Source of the DNA: Xenorhabdus koppenhoeferi
GTDB lineage: Bacteria > Pseudomonadota > Gammaproteobacteria > Enterobacterales > Enterobacteriaceae
Reading direction: 5' to 3'
NCBI RefSeq assembly: GCF_900116635.1
Contig: NZ_FPBJ01000031.1
Location: forward strand, 1-35,694
DNA length: 35,694 nucleotides
In this document: piece after piece, positions 1-8,307 of the stretch
How positions within the stretch are numbered: the first letter of the stretch is position 1
Layout of the letters: each line of letters opens with the position of its first letter
The notes under the pieces: model-generated
Databases searched by the model: none
What the model was told of the DNA's origin: nothing
The model's input: the letters and a program-made list of their open reading frames with translations, nothing else
Position numbers and translations under genes: made by a program

Positions 1-57
1 TGCATGCTTGTCTTTGCATGCCAGTACTCTTCTTCGAAAATCTAGACTGTAACCCAT
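1..57 (-). CDS. IS630-family transposase, N-terminal 19 residues (runs off left edge)
   Basis: Reading the minus strand from 57 gives 19 residues beginning MGYSLDFRRRVLACKDK, the typical opening of IS630-family transposases (M-x-Y-S-x-D-F-R-x-x-V-L), which leads into the helix-turn-helix DNA-binding domain. The DDE catalytic part lies outside the window. The start is preceded on the minus strand by GAATTGAG, a weak ribosome binding site. The family call rests on this short but characteristic stretch. It matters because the element splits cas7e. Confidence 0.7.
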   Translation of the reverse strand, partial: MGYSLDFRRRVLACKDKHA

Positions 58-100
58 CTCAATTCTACCTTGTCATTGGGATTTAGGTATTATGACACAG
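1..100 (-). mobile_element. IS630-family insertion sequence, end fragment
   Basis: This is the terminal piece of an insertion sequence whose body lies left of the window. The minus strand carries the start of an IS630-type transposase (1-57) and about 43 bases of untranslated end. The cas7e reading frame becomes recognisable immediately to the right. IS630 elements insert at TA and duplicate it, and a TA at 101-102 lies exactly between the element (last bases GACACAG) and the cas7e codons. The precise end is inferred, because the other inverted repeat is not visible. Confidence 0.72.
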
Positions 101-101
101 T

Positions 102-341
102 ATTATGATTCTGCTATATGTCTTGGCAGAAAAAGGAGAATATCAGCCTCGTTCTTTGTCTGTCGCATTTTTAAAACCCATTGCGGGGGAAGATCAGGCA
201 ACCAGTGCCATTTTGGCGTTGGAAAACCAAGTCGAGAACTTCGATAAGGTTTATGGCGCTTGCGCGGATACACGCTATAGCATCAGTGCCGTGACAGGAA
301 AAGGCAGTTTTGCTGAGTTGGTTCAGTTCGTCACTGATTAA
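102..341 (+). pseudogene. cas7e: cas7e (casC) 3' fragment, truncated by IS630 insertion
   Basis: Cas7e is the backbone subunit of the type I-E Cascade complex; several copies coat the crRNA. Only the last 79 codons are present. The stretch MILLYVLAEKG, SLSVAFLKPI, then ENQVENFDKVYGA matches the C-terminal region of E. coli CasC ([21 protein letters not shown], then a conserved YG) in spacing and character. Upstream in the same frame there is a TGA at 93-95, and no other frame of 1-100 resembles Cas7. That stretch is the end of an IS630 element instead. The roughly 280 N-terminal residues, including the RNA-binding palm, are therefore separated or lost. The stop is followed after 13 nt by cas5e, in normal type I-E order. 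The call of a remnant is firm; whether the 5' part survives beyond the IS cannot be seen here. Confidence 0.85.
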
Positions 342-354
342 AAGAGGGACCGAT

Positions 355-1119
355 ATGAAAACTTATTTGGTCTTTCGCTTATATGGTGCGTTAGCCAGTT
401 GGGGAGTGGAGGCCGTCGGAAAAGATCGTCCGACAGCCTCTTACCCGACACGCTCAGCGATTTTAGGGTTATTGGGCGCGGCGTTGGGCATCCGGCGTGA
501 TGACGAAGCCCAGCTTGCTGCGTTACAGCAGAGTGTCAAAATCGCCATCAAACAACGTATTTCAGGTTCATTGATGCGGGATTACCATACTTCTCAAGTT
601 CCCTCTCAAGAGAAGAAACGGGTTCATCTGACGCGTAAAAGTGAGTTAAGCGATAAATCTAAATTAAACACAATCCTGTCATCACGAGATTATCGCACTG
701 ATGGTATTTGGATTATTGCAATTTCACTCACGGAACAGGCTCATTTCACCCTCAATACGTTACGTGATGCGCTGATAAAACCCGTTTTTACCCTGAGCCT
801 CGGCCGGAAATCCTGCCCTCTCGCGCTTCCGATGATGCCGCAGCTGGCAGAGTATTCCTCATTAAAGAGCGCGCTGGATATGCCTTTTCCTCCCCTGACC
901 CAATCTAAAAAAGCAGATCGCTATTTGTTCGGTTTATTCGGCAAATATGATGAAGTGAGCTATTTCTGGGAGGGAGAGAAAGATGAAATCAATATTCCTG
1001 ATATCACGGTATTGACCAATCAACTCTGGGATGAACCACTTTCACGCAGCCGCTGGCAATTTACGCAACGCACGATGCACCAGCTATCGATAATGGAGGA
1101 AACCGATGTATCTGTCTAA
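355..1119 (+). CDS. cas5e: CRISPR type I-E Cascade subunit Cas5e (CasD)
   Basis: Cas5e binds the 5' handle of the crRNA in Cascade and caps the Cas7 filament. The 254-residue protein begins MKTYLVFRLYGALASWG, followed by RPTASYPTRSAILGLLGAALGI, which is the signature N-terminal ferredoxin-like fold and glycine-rich region of CasD. It is somewhat longer than E. coli CasD (about 224 aa). The ATG at 355 is chosen because AGAGGGA lies 8 nt upstream and the conserved MKTYLVF starts there. A longer in-frame ORF from 310 would overlap cas7e and add no conserved residues. The gene overlaps cas6e by 14 nt, so the two are probably translated together. With cas7e broken upstream, any promoter now used is unknown. 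Confidence 0.95.
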   Translation: MKTYLVFRLYGALASWGVEAVGKDRPTASYPTRSAILGLLGAALGIRRDDEAQLAALQQSVKIAIKQRISGSLMRDYHTSQVPSQEKKRVHLTRKSELSDKSKLNTILSSRDYRTDGIWIIAISLTEQAHFTLNTLRDALIKPVFTLSLGRKSCPLALPMMPQLAEYSSLKSALDMPFPPLTQSKKADRYLFGLFGKYDEVSYFWEGEKDEINIPDITVLTNQLWDEPLSRSRWQFTQRTMHQLSIMEETDVSV

Positions 1120-1782
1120 AGTCACCTTGCGGCCTTCCGTTTATCATATTCAGGCACCGTCATCAAAAAAGACGAAAAATGATGTCTATACTGCCCACCA
1201 GCTTTTGTGGCAACTGTTTACAGAACAGGAAGAGCGCAACTTCCTCTTTCGGGAAGAGATAAGCTTAAGCAGCAGACCTGAATTTTTCGTGTTGTCCCAA
1301 ACCGCACCGATAGTCAATTCCCCGCGATTTCAGGTGCAAACTAAATCTTTTGCACCTCAATTACAAAACGGGCAAAAACTGGCGTTCAAGCTCCGCGTGA
1401 ACCCGACGGTCTGCATAACTGAAAAAAGTTCAGGCAAACAGCGGCGTCATGATGTTCTGATGCACGCTAAACTTCGGGCACAGCATTCGAGCGTTAATCC
1501 TGATGGGATTGAATCATTGATGACACAAGCTGCCCAAGCGTGGATACAGGATGAGAAACGGCTGGCTAATTGGGGGTTCCGCTTCGACTTCACTCCGGAT
1601 ATGGAACGCTATACCCAACATTGCAGTTTTAAATCTTCCGGCCAGAAAATCGAGTTTTCGAGCGTTGATTTTCAGGGTGTTCTCACTCTGTCAGACTGCG
1701 ATCTTTTCTTTGAGCAATACAGTAAAGGATTCGGCCGGGCAAAGTCCTTTGGTTGCGGGTTAATGCTGATAAGGGCGCTGTA

Positions 1783-1783
<1 letters not shown>
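1106..1783 (+). CDS. cas6e: CRISPR type I-E pre-crRNA endoribonuclease Cas6e (CasE)
   Basis: Cas6e cuts the pre-crRNA within each repeat hairpin and stays bound to the 3' end of the crRNA. The protein has 225 residues and starts MYLSKVTL as in E. coli CasE. His31 in VYTAHQLLW corresponds to the catalytic His20 of E. coli. The C-terminus, GFGRAKSFGCGLMLIRAL (208-225), is the conserved glycine-rich loop of the second ferredoxin fold. It overlaps cas5e at its start and shares one base with the cas1 start (TAATG). The repeat hairpin it would cut (CCCCG/CGGGG) is present in the array downstream. All landmarks are intact, so the gene looks functional. Confidence 0.95.
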
Positions 1784-2999
<1,216 letters not shown>

Positions 3000-3082
3000 T
3001 TTAGAGGGATTAAAACCTATTAAAAGTTGGTAGAATTTTCCTGACCCATAAAGTTCTTTAAAAATATATTATTATATTTAGT
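3000..3082 (+). promoter_or_regulatory. CRISPR leader
   Basis: This AT-rich 83-bp stretch lies between the cas2e stop and the first repeat. The leader sits on this side because the array is adjacent to cas1-cas2 here and because the degenerate repeat is at the opposite end. It should hold the array promoter and the integration signal. I do not see a confident IHF site. Confidence 0.7.
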
Positions 3083-3636
3083 GTGTTCCCCGTAAGCACG
3101 GGGATAAACCGGCAGCCGTCAGGTCATCGCCGACTTTGGTCAGGTGTTCCCCGTAAGCACGGGGATAAACCGTATCGGGTTTTGAAATGAATGGCAAGGG
3201 GCCAGTGTTCCCCGTAAGCACGGGGATAAACCGACGAATTTGACGAGCGATATCGTTATTGGATGGTGTTCCCCGTAAGCACGGGGATAAACCGGTCAAA
3301 GCGCTCGGTGAGGTGGTGGAACTGTTGTGTTCCCCGTAAGCACGGGGATAAACCGCGATGCGCAATGCCCTGAACATGGAACGCACGGTGTTCCCCGTAA
3401 GCACGGGGATAAACCGTTATCAATGTGGCAATTACCGGAGTTACCATCGTGTTCCCCGTAAGCACGGGGATAAACCGCCTAAAAGATGGCGGCGTTCAGT
3501 TTGAAGTAAGTGTTCCCCGTAAGCACGGGGATAAACCGGATAGATGAACTGGTTGCCTCCATCATTAACAGTGTTCCCCGTAAGCACGGGATAAACCGGG
3601 GTAGGCGGCCCATTAACGGGGAAAAAAGTTGTGTTC
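3083..3636 (+). CRISPR. Type I-E CRISPR array: nine repeats, nine spacers, tenth repeat cut after 6 nt
   Basis: A 29-nt repeat starts GTGTTCCCCGTAAGCACGGG and ends GATAAACCG, with the CCCCG/CGGGG hairpin typical of type I-E. Repeats start at 3083, 3144, 3205, 3266, 3327, 3388, 3449, 3510 and 3571. The first eight are identical. The ninth (3571-3598) lacks one G of the GGGG run and is 28 nt. Spacers 1-8 are each exactly 32 nt. After the ninth repeat there is another 32-nt stretch (3599-3630) followed by GTGTTC (3631-3636), the first six bases of a repeat, where an IS3-family element begins. The array was therefore once longer. I could not assign spacer targets by eye. Confidence 0.97.
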
Positions 3637-4301
3637 TGATGTGGTTCAATGATTTTGGTCACTGTTATAGAGGTGATATTCTCACTTCGACAATTCAACA
3701 GGTGACATAATGAAAAGAAGTTTCAGCCCCGAATTTAAAGTAGAATCCGCTCAGTTAGTACTTGACCAAAACTACAGTATTGTCGAGGCCGCCAGCGCAA
3801 TGAATGTCAGCCCATCAGCTCTGGGGCGCTGGGTTCGCTAGTTAAGTCAGAAACGGCAAGGCCACGCCCCCAAAGCCCTGCCCATCACGCCCGAACAAAT
3901 TGAACTGCGTGATTTGGAAAAGAAACTGCAACGCCTGGAAATGGAAAATGAAATTATAAAAAAGCTACGGCACTCGTGATCTCGGACTCCCTGAACAATT
4001 TGCGTTAATTGAACGATTCAGAGTGCATTACCCCGTCGTTTTGCTTTGCCAACTCTTCGGCATACATCGCAGCAGTTATCAAGCCTGGCGAACCCGAAAA
4101 AAATCGCCAGACCTCAAACGTGTCCGACCAAAGAGCTTAATTCGCGAAGCTTTTCAGGAAAGCCACGGCTTTGCGGAAGTCCGGACTATGGCATCGAGGG
4201 TCACCGCGAAAGACCGGCCATTAGAGTGTTGGCTGGCGGGCAAATTGCAGATGCTAATCATTGTTCAAGTTTTACACAATAGAGATGTGAGATCTGTCTG
4301 A
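3637..4301 (+). mobile_element. IS3-family element remnant inserted in a CRISPR repeat
   Basis: The left end starts TGATGTGGTTC at 3637, directly after the six-base repeat stub. Transposase orfA begins at 3710 and an orfB fragment follows in the -1 frame. The right half, with the DDE domain and right inverted repeat, is absent: I see no reverse complement of the left end before gshB. The element is thus right-truncated, and the distal CRISPR array is missing with it. The 4301 boundary is only the end of the recognisable frame. Confidence 0.8.
3710..4301 (+). pseudogene. IS3-family transposase orfA/orfB, nonsense-mutated and truncated
   Basis: OrfA begins [18 protein letters not shown], then [13 protein letters not shown], an IS3-family helix-turn-helix. 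It is stopped by TAG at 3839-3841, where relatives have Gln, so a C-to-T change is likely. The frame then continues through [26 protein letters not shown], the leucine-zipper region, to TGA at 3977-3979. At 3958-3964 the sequence A AAA AAG is a canonical programmed -1 frameshift site. The -1 frame continues GLPEQFALIERFRVHYPVV, then LFGIHRSSYQAW, a normal orfB N-terminus, but ends at 4301 before any DDE residue. It cannot encode an active transposase. Confidence 0.85.
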
Positions 4302-4323
4302 TAGTTTGATAGTGATGAACAAG

Positions 4324-4351
4324 AAAGCCCCTCGAAAATCGAAGGGCTTTT
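4324..4351. terminator. Rho-independent terminator-like hairpin
   Basis: AAAGCCCCTCGA, loop AAA, then TCGAAGGGCTTT forms a 12-bp stem with a single mismatch, followed by one more T on the plus strand. It lies about 150 nt beyond the gshB stop on that gene's strand, so it may end rsmE-gshB transcripts. It could equally serve plus-strand transcription leaving the IS remnant. Flanking T-tracts are short on both sides. Nothing else is evident between 4302 and 4501. Confidence 0.6.
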
Positions 4352-4501
4352 GCTAAAGGTTTGGTTATAAAGTGGATGAGATGTGGATGGATGATTACAA
4401 AATCCCTTTATAATCAATACATAACATCTTTAAACGTCCCAGTAGTATGTGGGCTATTATTATAAATGGCAAATGTTGCCAGAAAAGGAAAGTTGTTTGG
4501 G

Positions 4502-5464
4502 CTATGACGCTACCTGTTTTTCCAATCGCTTTTCGATAGCATCCATTAGCATGCCAGTAACTGAAATATCAGGGAATGCCGCTTCTATTTCACGTACACA
4601 AGTCGGGCTGGTGACGTTGATTTCAGTTAAACGATCGCCAATGATGTCGAGTCCGACAAAGATTAAGCCTTTCTCTTTTAATACCGGAGCAACTGCACGG
4701 GCTATTGCCCAATCACTTTCTGACAACGGGCGGGCTTCTCCACGCCCACCGGCTGCAAGGTTACCACGAGTTTCTCCCTGAGCCGGAATACGGGCGAGGC
4801 AATAAGGTACAGGCTCACCATCAACAACCAACACACGTTTATCCCCATCCTTAATTGCTGGCAGGAAATTTTGTGCCATGCAATAACGGCTGCCATGTTC
4901 CGTCAAGGTTTCAATAATAACGCCTACATTGGTGTCATCTTGCTTCAGGCGAAAGATGGAAGCGCCTCCCATGCCATCCAATGGTTTAAAGATAACATCG
5001 CCATGTTTTTGATGAAATTCGCGTAAATATTTTGCATTGCGGGTCACGAGCGTATCAGGAGTTAACTCAGGGAACCAGGCTGTAAATAGTTTTTCATTGC
5101 AGTCGCGCAGGCTTTGAGGTTTGTTGACTATCAGGCTCCCTTTGATTTCTGCTCTTTCCAGAATATAAGTCGCATAAATATACTCAGTATCAAAAGGTGG
5201 ATCTTTGCGCATCAGAATAACGTGCAAAGTATCAATGGCTATCTCTTGTTCACTGCCAAACTGGTACCATTGTTGTGGATTTTGTTCCACTGTGAGCAAA
5301 CGAGTACGGGCACGGGCTTCGCCTTGATGCAGGTAGAGATCATTCATCTCCATATAATGGATTTCCCATCCGCGTTTTTGTGCTTCCAGCAGCATGGCAA
5401 AACTAGTGTCTTTTTTAATGTTGATGGATGAAATCGGGTCCATCACTATACCGAGTTTGATCAT
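4502..5464 (-). CDS. gshB: Glutathione synthetase
   Basis: GshB joins gamma-glutamylcysteine and glycine with ATP to make glutathione in the cytosol. The 320-residue protein has the prokaryotic GshB N-terminal domain (MIKLGIVMDPISSINIKKDT, MRKDPPFD at 85-92) and an ATP-grasp domain with the loop KPLDGMGG (160-167), ARIPAQGETRGNLAAGG (224-240, substrate-binding) and EINVTSPT (281-288, metal/ATP ligand Asn). The length matches the family. AAGGAG lies 5 nt before the ATG, and the gene starts 9 nt after the rsmE stop, so the two form an operon as in E. coli. In E. coli yqgE and yqgF (ruvX) follow; here an IS remnant and a CRISPR array lie downstream. Confidence 0.97.
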   Translation of the reverse strand: MIKLGIVMDPISSINIKKDTSFAMLLEAQKRGWEIHYMEMNDLYLHQGEARARTRLLTVEQNPQQWYQFGSEQEIAIDTLHVILMRKDPPFDTEYIYATYILERAEIKGSLIVNKPQSLRDCNEKLFTAWFPELTPDTLVTRNAKYLREFHQKHGDVIFKPLDGMGGASIFRLKQDDTNVGVIIETLTEHGSRYCMAQNFLPAIKDGDKRVLVVDGEPVPYCLARIPAQGETRGNLAAGGRGEARPLSESDWAIARAVAPVLKEKGLIFVGLDIIGDRLTEINVTSPTCVREIEAAFPDISVTGMLMDAIEKRLEKQVAS

Positions 5465-5473
5465 TTTTTCTCC

Positions 5474-6205
5474 TTAACCCAGATCACCAAAACGGACTTG
5501 CAGGGCAGTAATTGCGGTAAGTGCCGTAGTTTCCGTCCTCAGAACACGAGGCCCTAACAGAATATCAGTAAATTGATATTTTGCTGTCATTTCTATTTCT
5601 TCAGCGGACAATCCCCCTTCTGGCCCAATCAGCAGTCGTACTTTTTTCACAGGTAGTGGAAGGGTATTGATGCTTTGGCTGGCGCGGGGATGCAGGTTTA
5701 ATTTTAGGCTGCCATCATTTTCCTGGCACCATGCTTCAAGTGATATAACAGGGCGGATTTCAGGAATACGGTTACGCCCGCACTGTTCACAGGCAGAAAT
5801 AGCAATTTTTTTCCATTGCTGTAATTTTTTTTCTAATCTTTCCGCATCCAGTTTTACCCCGCAGCGCTCAGAAAGTAATGGTGTGATTGTGCTGACACCT
5901 AATTCCACGGATTTTTGGATTGTGAATTCCATTTTTTCACCACGGGACATAACTTGCCCTAAATGCAGATTCAGTGGTGATTCATGATCAGATAATTTGC
6001 CATTAAGAATACGCACTTTGACCGCTTTTTTACTGGCTTCAGTAATCTCTGCATTAAAAATCTGATTGCTGCCATCAAAAAGTTGTAATTCCTGCCCATA
6101 ACTCATTCTGAGTACGCGGCCTACGTGATTGGCAGCATCATCACTCAGATAGGTTTCAATTCCTACTGAGAGCGTTTCAGGGTGATAAATGCGGGGAGTT
6201 CGCAT
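5474..6205 (-). CDS. rsmE: 16S rRNA (uracil1498-N3)-methyltransferase RsmE
   Basis: RsmE uses S-adenosylmethionine to methylate U1498 of 16S rRNA in the assembled 30S subunit. The 243-residue protein starts [12 protein letters not shown] (PUA-like domain). It then carries the SPOUT-fold signatures [47 protein letters not shown] and [15 protein letters not shown], the last two forming the SAM-binding trefoil knot. The start at 6205 has GAAGGAAAAAAG upstream and gives the E. coli length. An in-frame extension to 6370 is excluded because it runs through a 127-bp ERIC element. In E. coli endA lies upstream; here there is an ERIC and an orphan peptidase gene. Confidence 0.96.
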   Translation of the reverse strand: MRTPRIYHPETLSVGIETYLSDDAANHVGRVLRMSYGQELQLFDGSNQIFNAEITEASKKAVKVRILNGKLSDHESPLNLHLGQVMSRGEKMEFTIQKSVELGVSTITPLLSERCGVKLDAERLEKKLQQWKKIAISACEQCGRNRIPEIRPVISLEAWCQENDGSLKLNLHPRASQSINTLPLPVKKVRLLIGPEGGLSAEEIEMTAKYQFTDILLGPRVLRTETTALTAITALQVRFGDLG

Positions 6206-6240
6206 ATTTCTTTTTTCCTTCTTTTTCCGGAAGTCTCCGG

Positions 6241-6259
6241 TATGACGTAAACCGTCATA
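6241..6259. promoter_or_regulatory. Inverted repeat upstream of rsmE, possible operator
   Basis: TATGACG, five bases, CGTCATA is a perfect 7-bp inverted repeat, 35 nt upstream of the rsmE start. The minus strand just beyond it is AT-rich and could hold a promoter -10 region. I do not recognise a regulator for it. It could also simply form a hairpin in the 5' leader of the rsmE-gshB transcript. Confidence 0.3.
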
Positions 6260-6312
6260 TAATAAAGTTGATTTATTGCCATAATAAATGAGCGCTGTTT
6301 GCATGATCAAGT

Positions 6313-6439
6313 TATACACTTCGTCTTTCAAACTGCTTCTTTGTTGGCTGCGCTCGCTCACCCCGGTCACATAGTTAGCTATGCTCCCGGGGATTTGCTC
6401 TCTTGCCGTCGCGCTGCAACTTGAAATCCATTGGGTATA
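6313..6439 (-). repeat. ERIC element (127 bp), reverse orientation
   Basis: This is an enterobacterial repetitive intergenic consensus element, recognised by the core CGCTCACCCCGGTCACATAG, which matches the classic ERIC2 primer sequence in reverse complement, and by complementary TATAC/GTATA ends. The length is exactly 127 bp, the standard full-length ERIC. It lies upstream of rsmE and is in inverted orientation to the copy at 7192. Confidence 0.92.
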
Positions 6440-6673
6440 AGCTATCTCCTTGCGAGCGGGTTCGCATATTTATTTTGAAAGGACTATTTTAATTAAATTT
6501 TCATTGTCAATGTTCAGAAGAAAGGATTAATATTCTCCTTGTTCTGATTGAGGTCAGAAAATAAGGGAGAATGTAATAACAAGGATGTTAATTTTAAAAT
6601 AATTTCTGGTTTCTAAATAAATAATAATAAAGGATGGTTTGTTATTTTAATTGAGATTAAATATATAATAATC
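6440..6673. other. AT-rich spacer with an imperfect hairpin at 6532-6572
   Basis: No coding sequence is seen here. ATTCTCC...TTCTGA and TCAGAA...GGGAGAAT form an imperfect stem-loop at 6532-6572 with a short loop. It has no T-tract, so it is not an obvious terminator. The stretch may hold the promoter of the downstream peptidase gene, but no clear -35/-10 pair stands out. Confidence 0.35.
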
Positions 6674-7117
6674 ATGTTTTTCTGTAGCACTTTGCTCTTA
6701 TTATCTGTTATCGATATTAAAACCTATCTCTTGCCAGATATTATCACGTTACCTTTATTATGGCTTGGGCTTTTATTTAATATCGAAAGTAATTGGATTC
6801 CGATCAAGAGTGCAATATATGGCGCCATATCAGGGTATCTGTTTCTGTGGTTTTTGTATTGGTTATGTTGGTCTTTTTTAAAGAAAGAGGGGATTGGTTA
6901 TGGCGATCTTAAACTAACAGCAGCGATTGGGGCATGGCTGGGAGTAGAAATGATACCAATACTGATGCTGATGGCTTCATTATCTGGATTATTGGGTTTT
7001 ATGATTATCAGACTGAAAAGAAAATCCTACCCTGATTTTATGGCGTTTGGGCCTTATTTATGTTTATCCGCAATAGTTCTGGTAGGGGTTTACTTAAATA
7101 ATTCTATTGATATTTAA
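6674..7117 (+). CDS. Short prepilin peptidase (A24 aspartic peptidase domain only)
   Basis: This looks like a type IV prepilin peptidase, an inner-membrane aspartic protease that cleaves the leader of pilin-like proteins. The 147 residues are almost all hydrophobic, with about four to five membrane segments. Both catalytic aspartates of the A24 family are present: Asp14 in VIDIKTYLLPD and Asp78 in GIGYGDLKL. The conserved FMAFGPYL also appears (123-130). The N-terminal cysteine/methyltransferase domain of full-length PilD/GspO proteins (usually 220-290 aa total) is missing. No ribosome binding site precedes the ATG, so it may be either a naturally short homologue or a 5'-truncated gene. No pilin or secretion genes are near. 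It lies alone between two inverted ERICs. Confidence 0.75.
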   Translation: MFFCSTLLLLSVIDIKTYLLPDIITLPLLWLGLLFNIESNWIPIKSAIYGAISGYLFLWFLYWLCWSFLKKEGIGYGDLKLTAAIGAWLGVEMIPILMLMASLSGLLGFMIIRLKRKSYPDFMAFGPYLCLSAIVLVGVYLNNSIDI

Positions 7118-7121
7118 TAGA

Positions 7122-7151
7122 TTTTTTGTGTCACAGTTTTTTGTGTCACAG
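7122..7151 (+). repeat. 15-bp tandem duplication
   Basis: TTTTTTGTGTCACAG is present twice head to tail (7122-7136 and 7137-7151), directly after the peptidase stop. It is probably a slippage duplication; no function is evident. Confidence 0.7.
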
Positions 7152-7191
7152 GTAATGAACCAACTGCAAAAAATCTTTCTACAGGGCAATC

Positions 7192-7318
7192 TATACCCAA
7201 TGTATTTCAAGTTGCATCGCGACGGCAAGAGAGCAAATCCCCGGGAGCATAGCTAACTATGTGACCGGGGTGAGCGAGCGCAGCCAACAAAGAGGCAGTT
7301 TGAAAGACGAAGTGTATA
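7192..7318 (+). repeat. ERIC element (127 bp), forward orientation
   Basis: A full-length ERIC running from TATACCCAATG to GAAGTGTATA, with core CTATGTGACCGGGGTGAGCG matching the ERIC2 primer consensus. It is in inverted orientation relative to the copy at 6313, and the two flank the prepilin peptidase gene. The 119 bases from here to the pduX stop (7319-7437) contain nothing I recognise. Confidence 0.92.
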
Positions 7319-7437
7319 TTCAACAAGCTGCAAGGTATTACAGGCGGACGCTGCTCTCCGCAACGTCCGGTGTGATTTTCAACTTACTGAGGTCACTTCA
7401 TTTCGCCTTTCAATACTTTGGCGCTCAGCTGAAAATT

Positions 7438-8307
7438 TCAGGGTAAAGTAATATTCCCTCCCGCAATCAGTTTGACGTGATGAATCTGCGGATAATGTTC
7501 AGTCATCTTTTTTTGATGCAACCACCAGTGCAGATAATCGGCATCATGGTGATGTGAATTAAATAATAAGCCGACTACACTGCCGCTATGGGCGACATTT
7601 AAGCCATAAATGCCGGCTTGTTCGACTAAATCCCGTAATTGTTCAAAACAGGGTTTAGGCAGGATCGATTGATTGGCGATGGCACTCAGTGTACAGGCTT
7701 CACCAAGACGATAATTATCATGCTGTTGGTTTGCAGCGCGGAATTTTTCCCATGCTTGTTGGAGCAGGGAAGCATTATCCAGCAGCTGTGAACGGTGATC
7801 TTGCTGATGGAATTTTTCCGTTAAAATGATTTGTGGGCTTTCCAGCAGCAAAATATCGACATCAGGCTGCCAGTCGAAAGGAATTTGAGTTTGGGCTGTA
7901 AGATGATCAAACAACGTTAATTGCTCAAATATAGTACTGTCGGTGGGTTCTAGTTTTACACAGAGTTGCGCAAGCGTTTCACTGTTTAGTGATTTACCTA
8001 ATAATTTTGCAGTTGCATGTGCGGTTGCAGCGATATCTGCTGTGCTGCTGGCCATGCCTTTGGCAAGCGGGATTGCTGATTGATATTCAATGCGTAGGGC
8101 CGCAGAAAATTTCAGAGGAATTTGCCAGTAATCCAGCAATAAATTTACCATCTGGCGCATACGCTGTCGTTCATGTCGTATGGGAGTGCCTTCACTGACT
8201 GATACACAACTGAACCAATTAATCGGGCAGGAGATTAATTTTTCCCCCCCAAGTAACCATCCTTGTAAAAGCTCGCCACAAGAAGCAGGACAGCAGGCTT
8301 CAGCCAT
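7438..8307 (-). CDS. pduX: L-threonine kinase PduX (GHMP family)
   Basis: PduX phosphorylates L-threonine with ATP to L-threonine-O-3-phosphate, the substrate of CobD, for the aminopropanol linker of cobalamin. The 289-residue protein starts MAEACCPASCGELLQGW and matches Salmonella PduX from memory through GGEKLISCPINWFS, the GHMP ATP-binding motif PLAKGMASSTADIAATA (80-96), LEPTDSTIFEQLTLFDH and YGLNVAHSGSVVGL. The ATG at 8307 overlaps the end of cobD by 8 nt, suggesting coupling; a TTG nine codons upstream is less likely. In Salmonella pduX sits in the propanediol operon, but here it is the last gene of cobA-cobD-pduX, with no pdu genes in sight. Confidence 0.93.
   Translation of the reverse strand: MAEACCPASCGELLQGWLLGGEKLISCPINWFSCVSVSEGTPIRHERQRMRQMVNLLLDYWQIPLKFSAALRIEYQSAIPLAKGMASSTADIAATAHATAKLLGKSLNSETLAQLCVKLEPTDSTIFEQLTLFDHLTAQTQIPFDWQPDVDILLLESPQIILTEKFHQQDHRSQLLDNASLLQQAWEKFRAANQQHDNYRLGEACTLSAIANQSILPKPCFEQLRDLVEQAGIYGLNVAHSGSVVGLLFNSHHHDADYLHWWLHQKKMTEHYPQIHHVKLIAGGNITLP

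Noticed and set aside
3112-3630. Assigning spacers to particular phages
   Set aside because: Several spacers translate to phage-like peptides (for example TKVGDDLTAA on the minus strand of spacer 1), but 32 nt is too short to assign without a database search.
3078-3710. ORFs with repeated VYPRAYGEH and LSPCLRGT motifs
   Set aside because: These are translations of the CRISPR repeats, not a repeat protein.
4023-4301. Intact small protein gene of 92 residues
   Set aside because: It is the truncated orfB of the IS3 remnant, starting at an internal GTG.
6205-6370. N-terminal extension of RsmE by 55 residues
   Set aside because: It is open only because it crosses the ERIC element; the conserved protein begins at 6205 behind a good ribosome binding site.
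7261-7446. 61-codon plus-strand ORF beginning [11 protein letters not shown]
   Set aside because: Its first third is ERIC sequence and the rest is spacer DNA; no homology or ribosome binding site.
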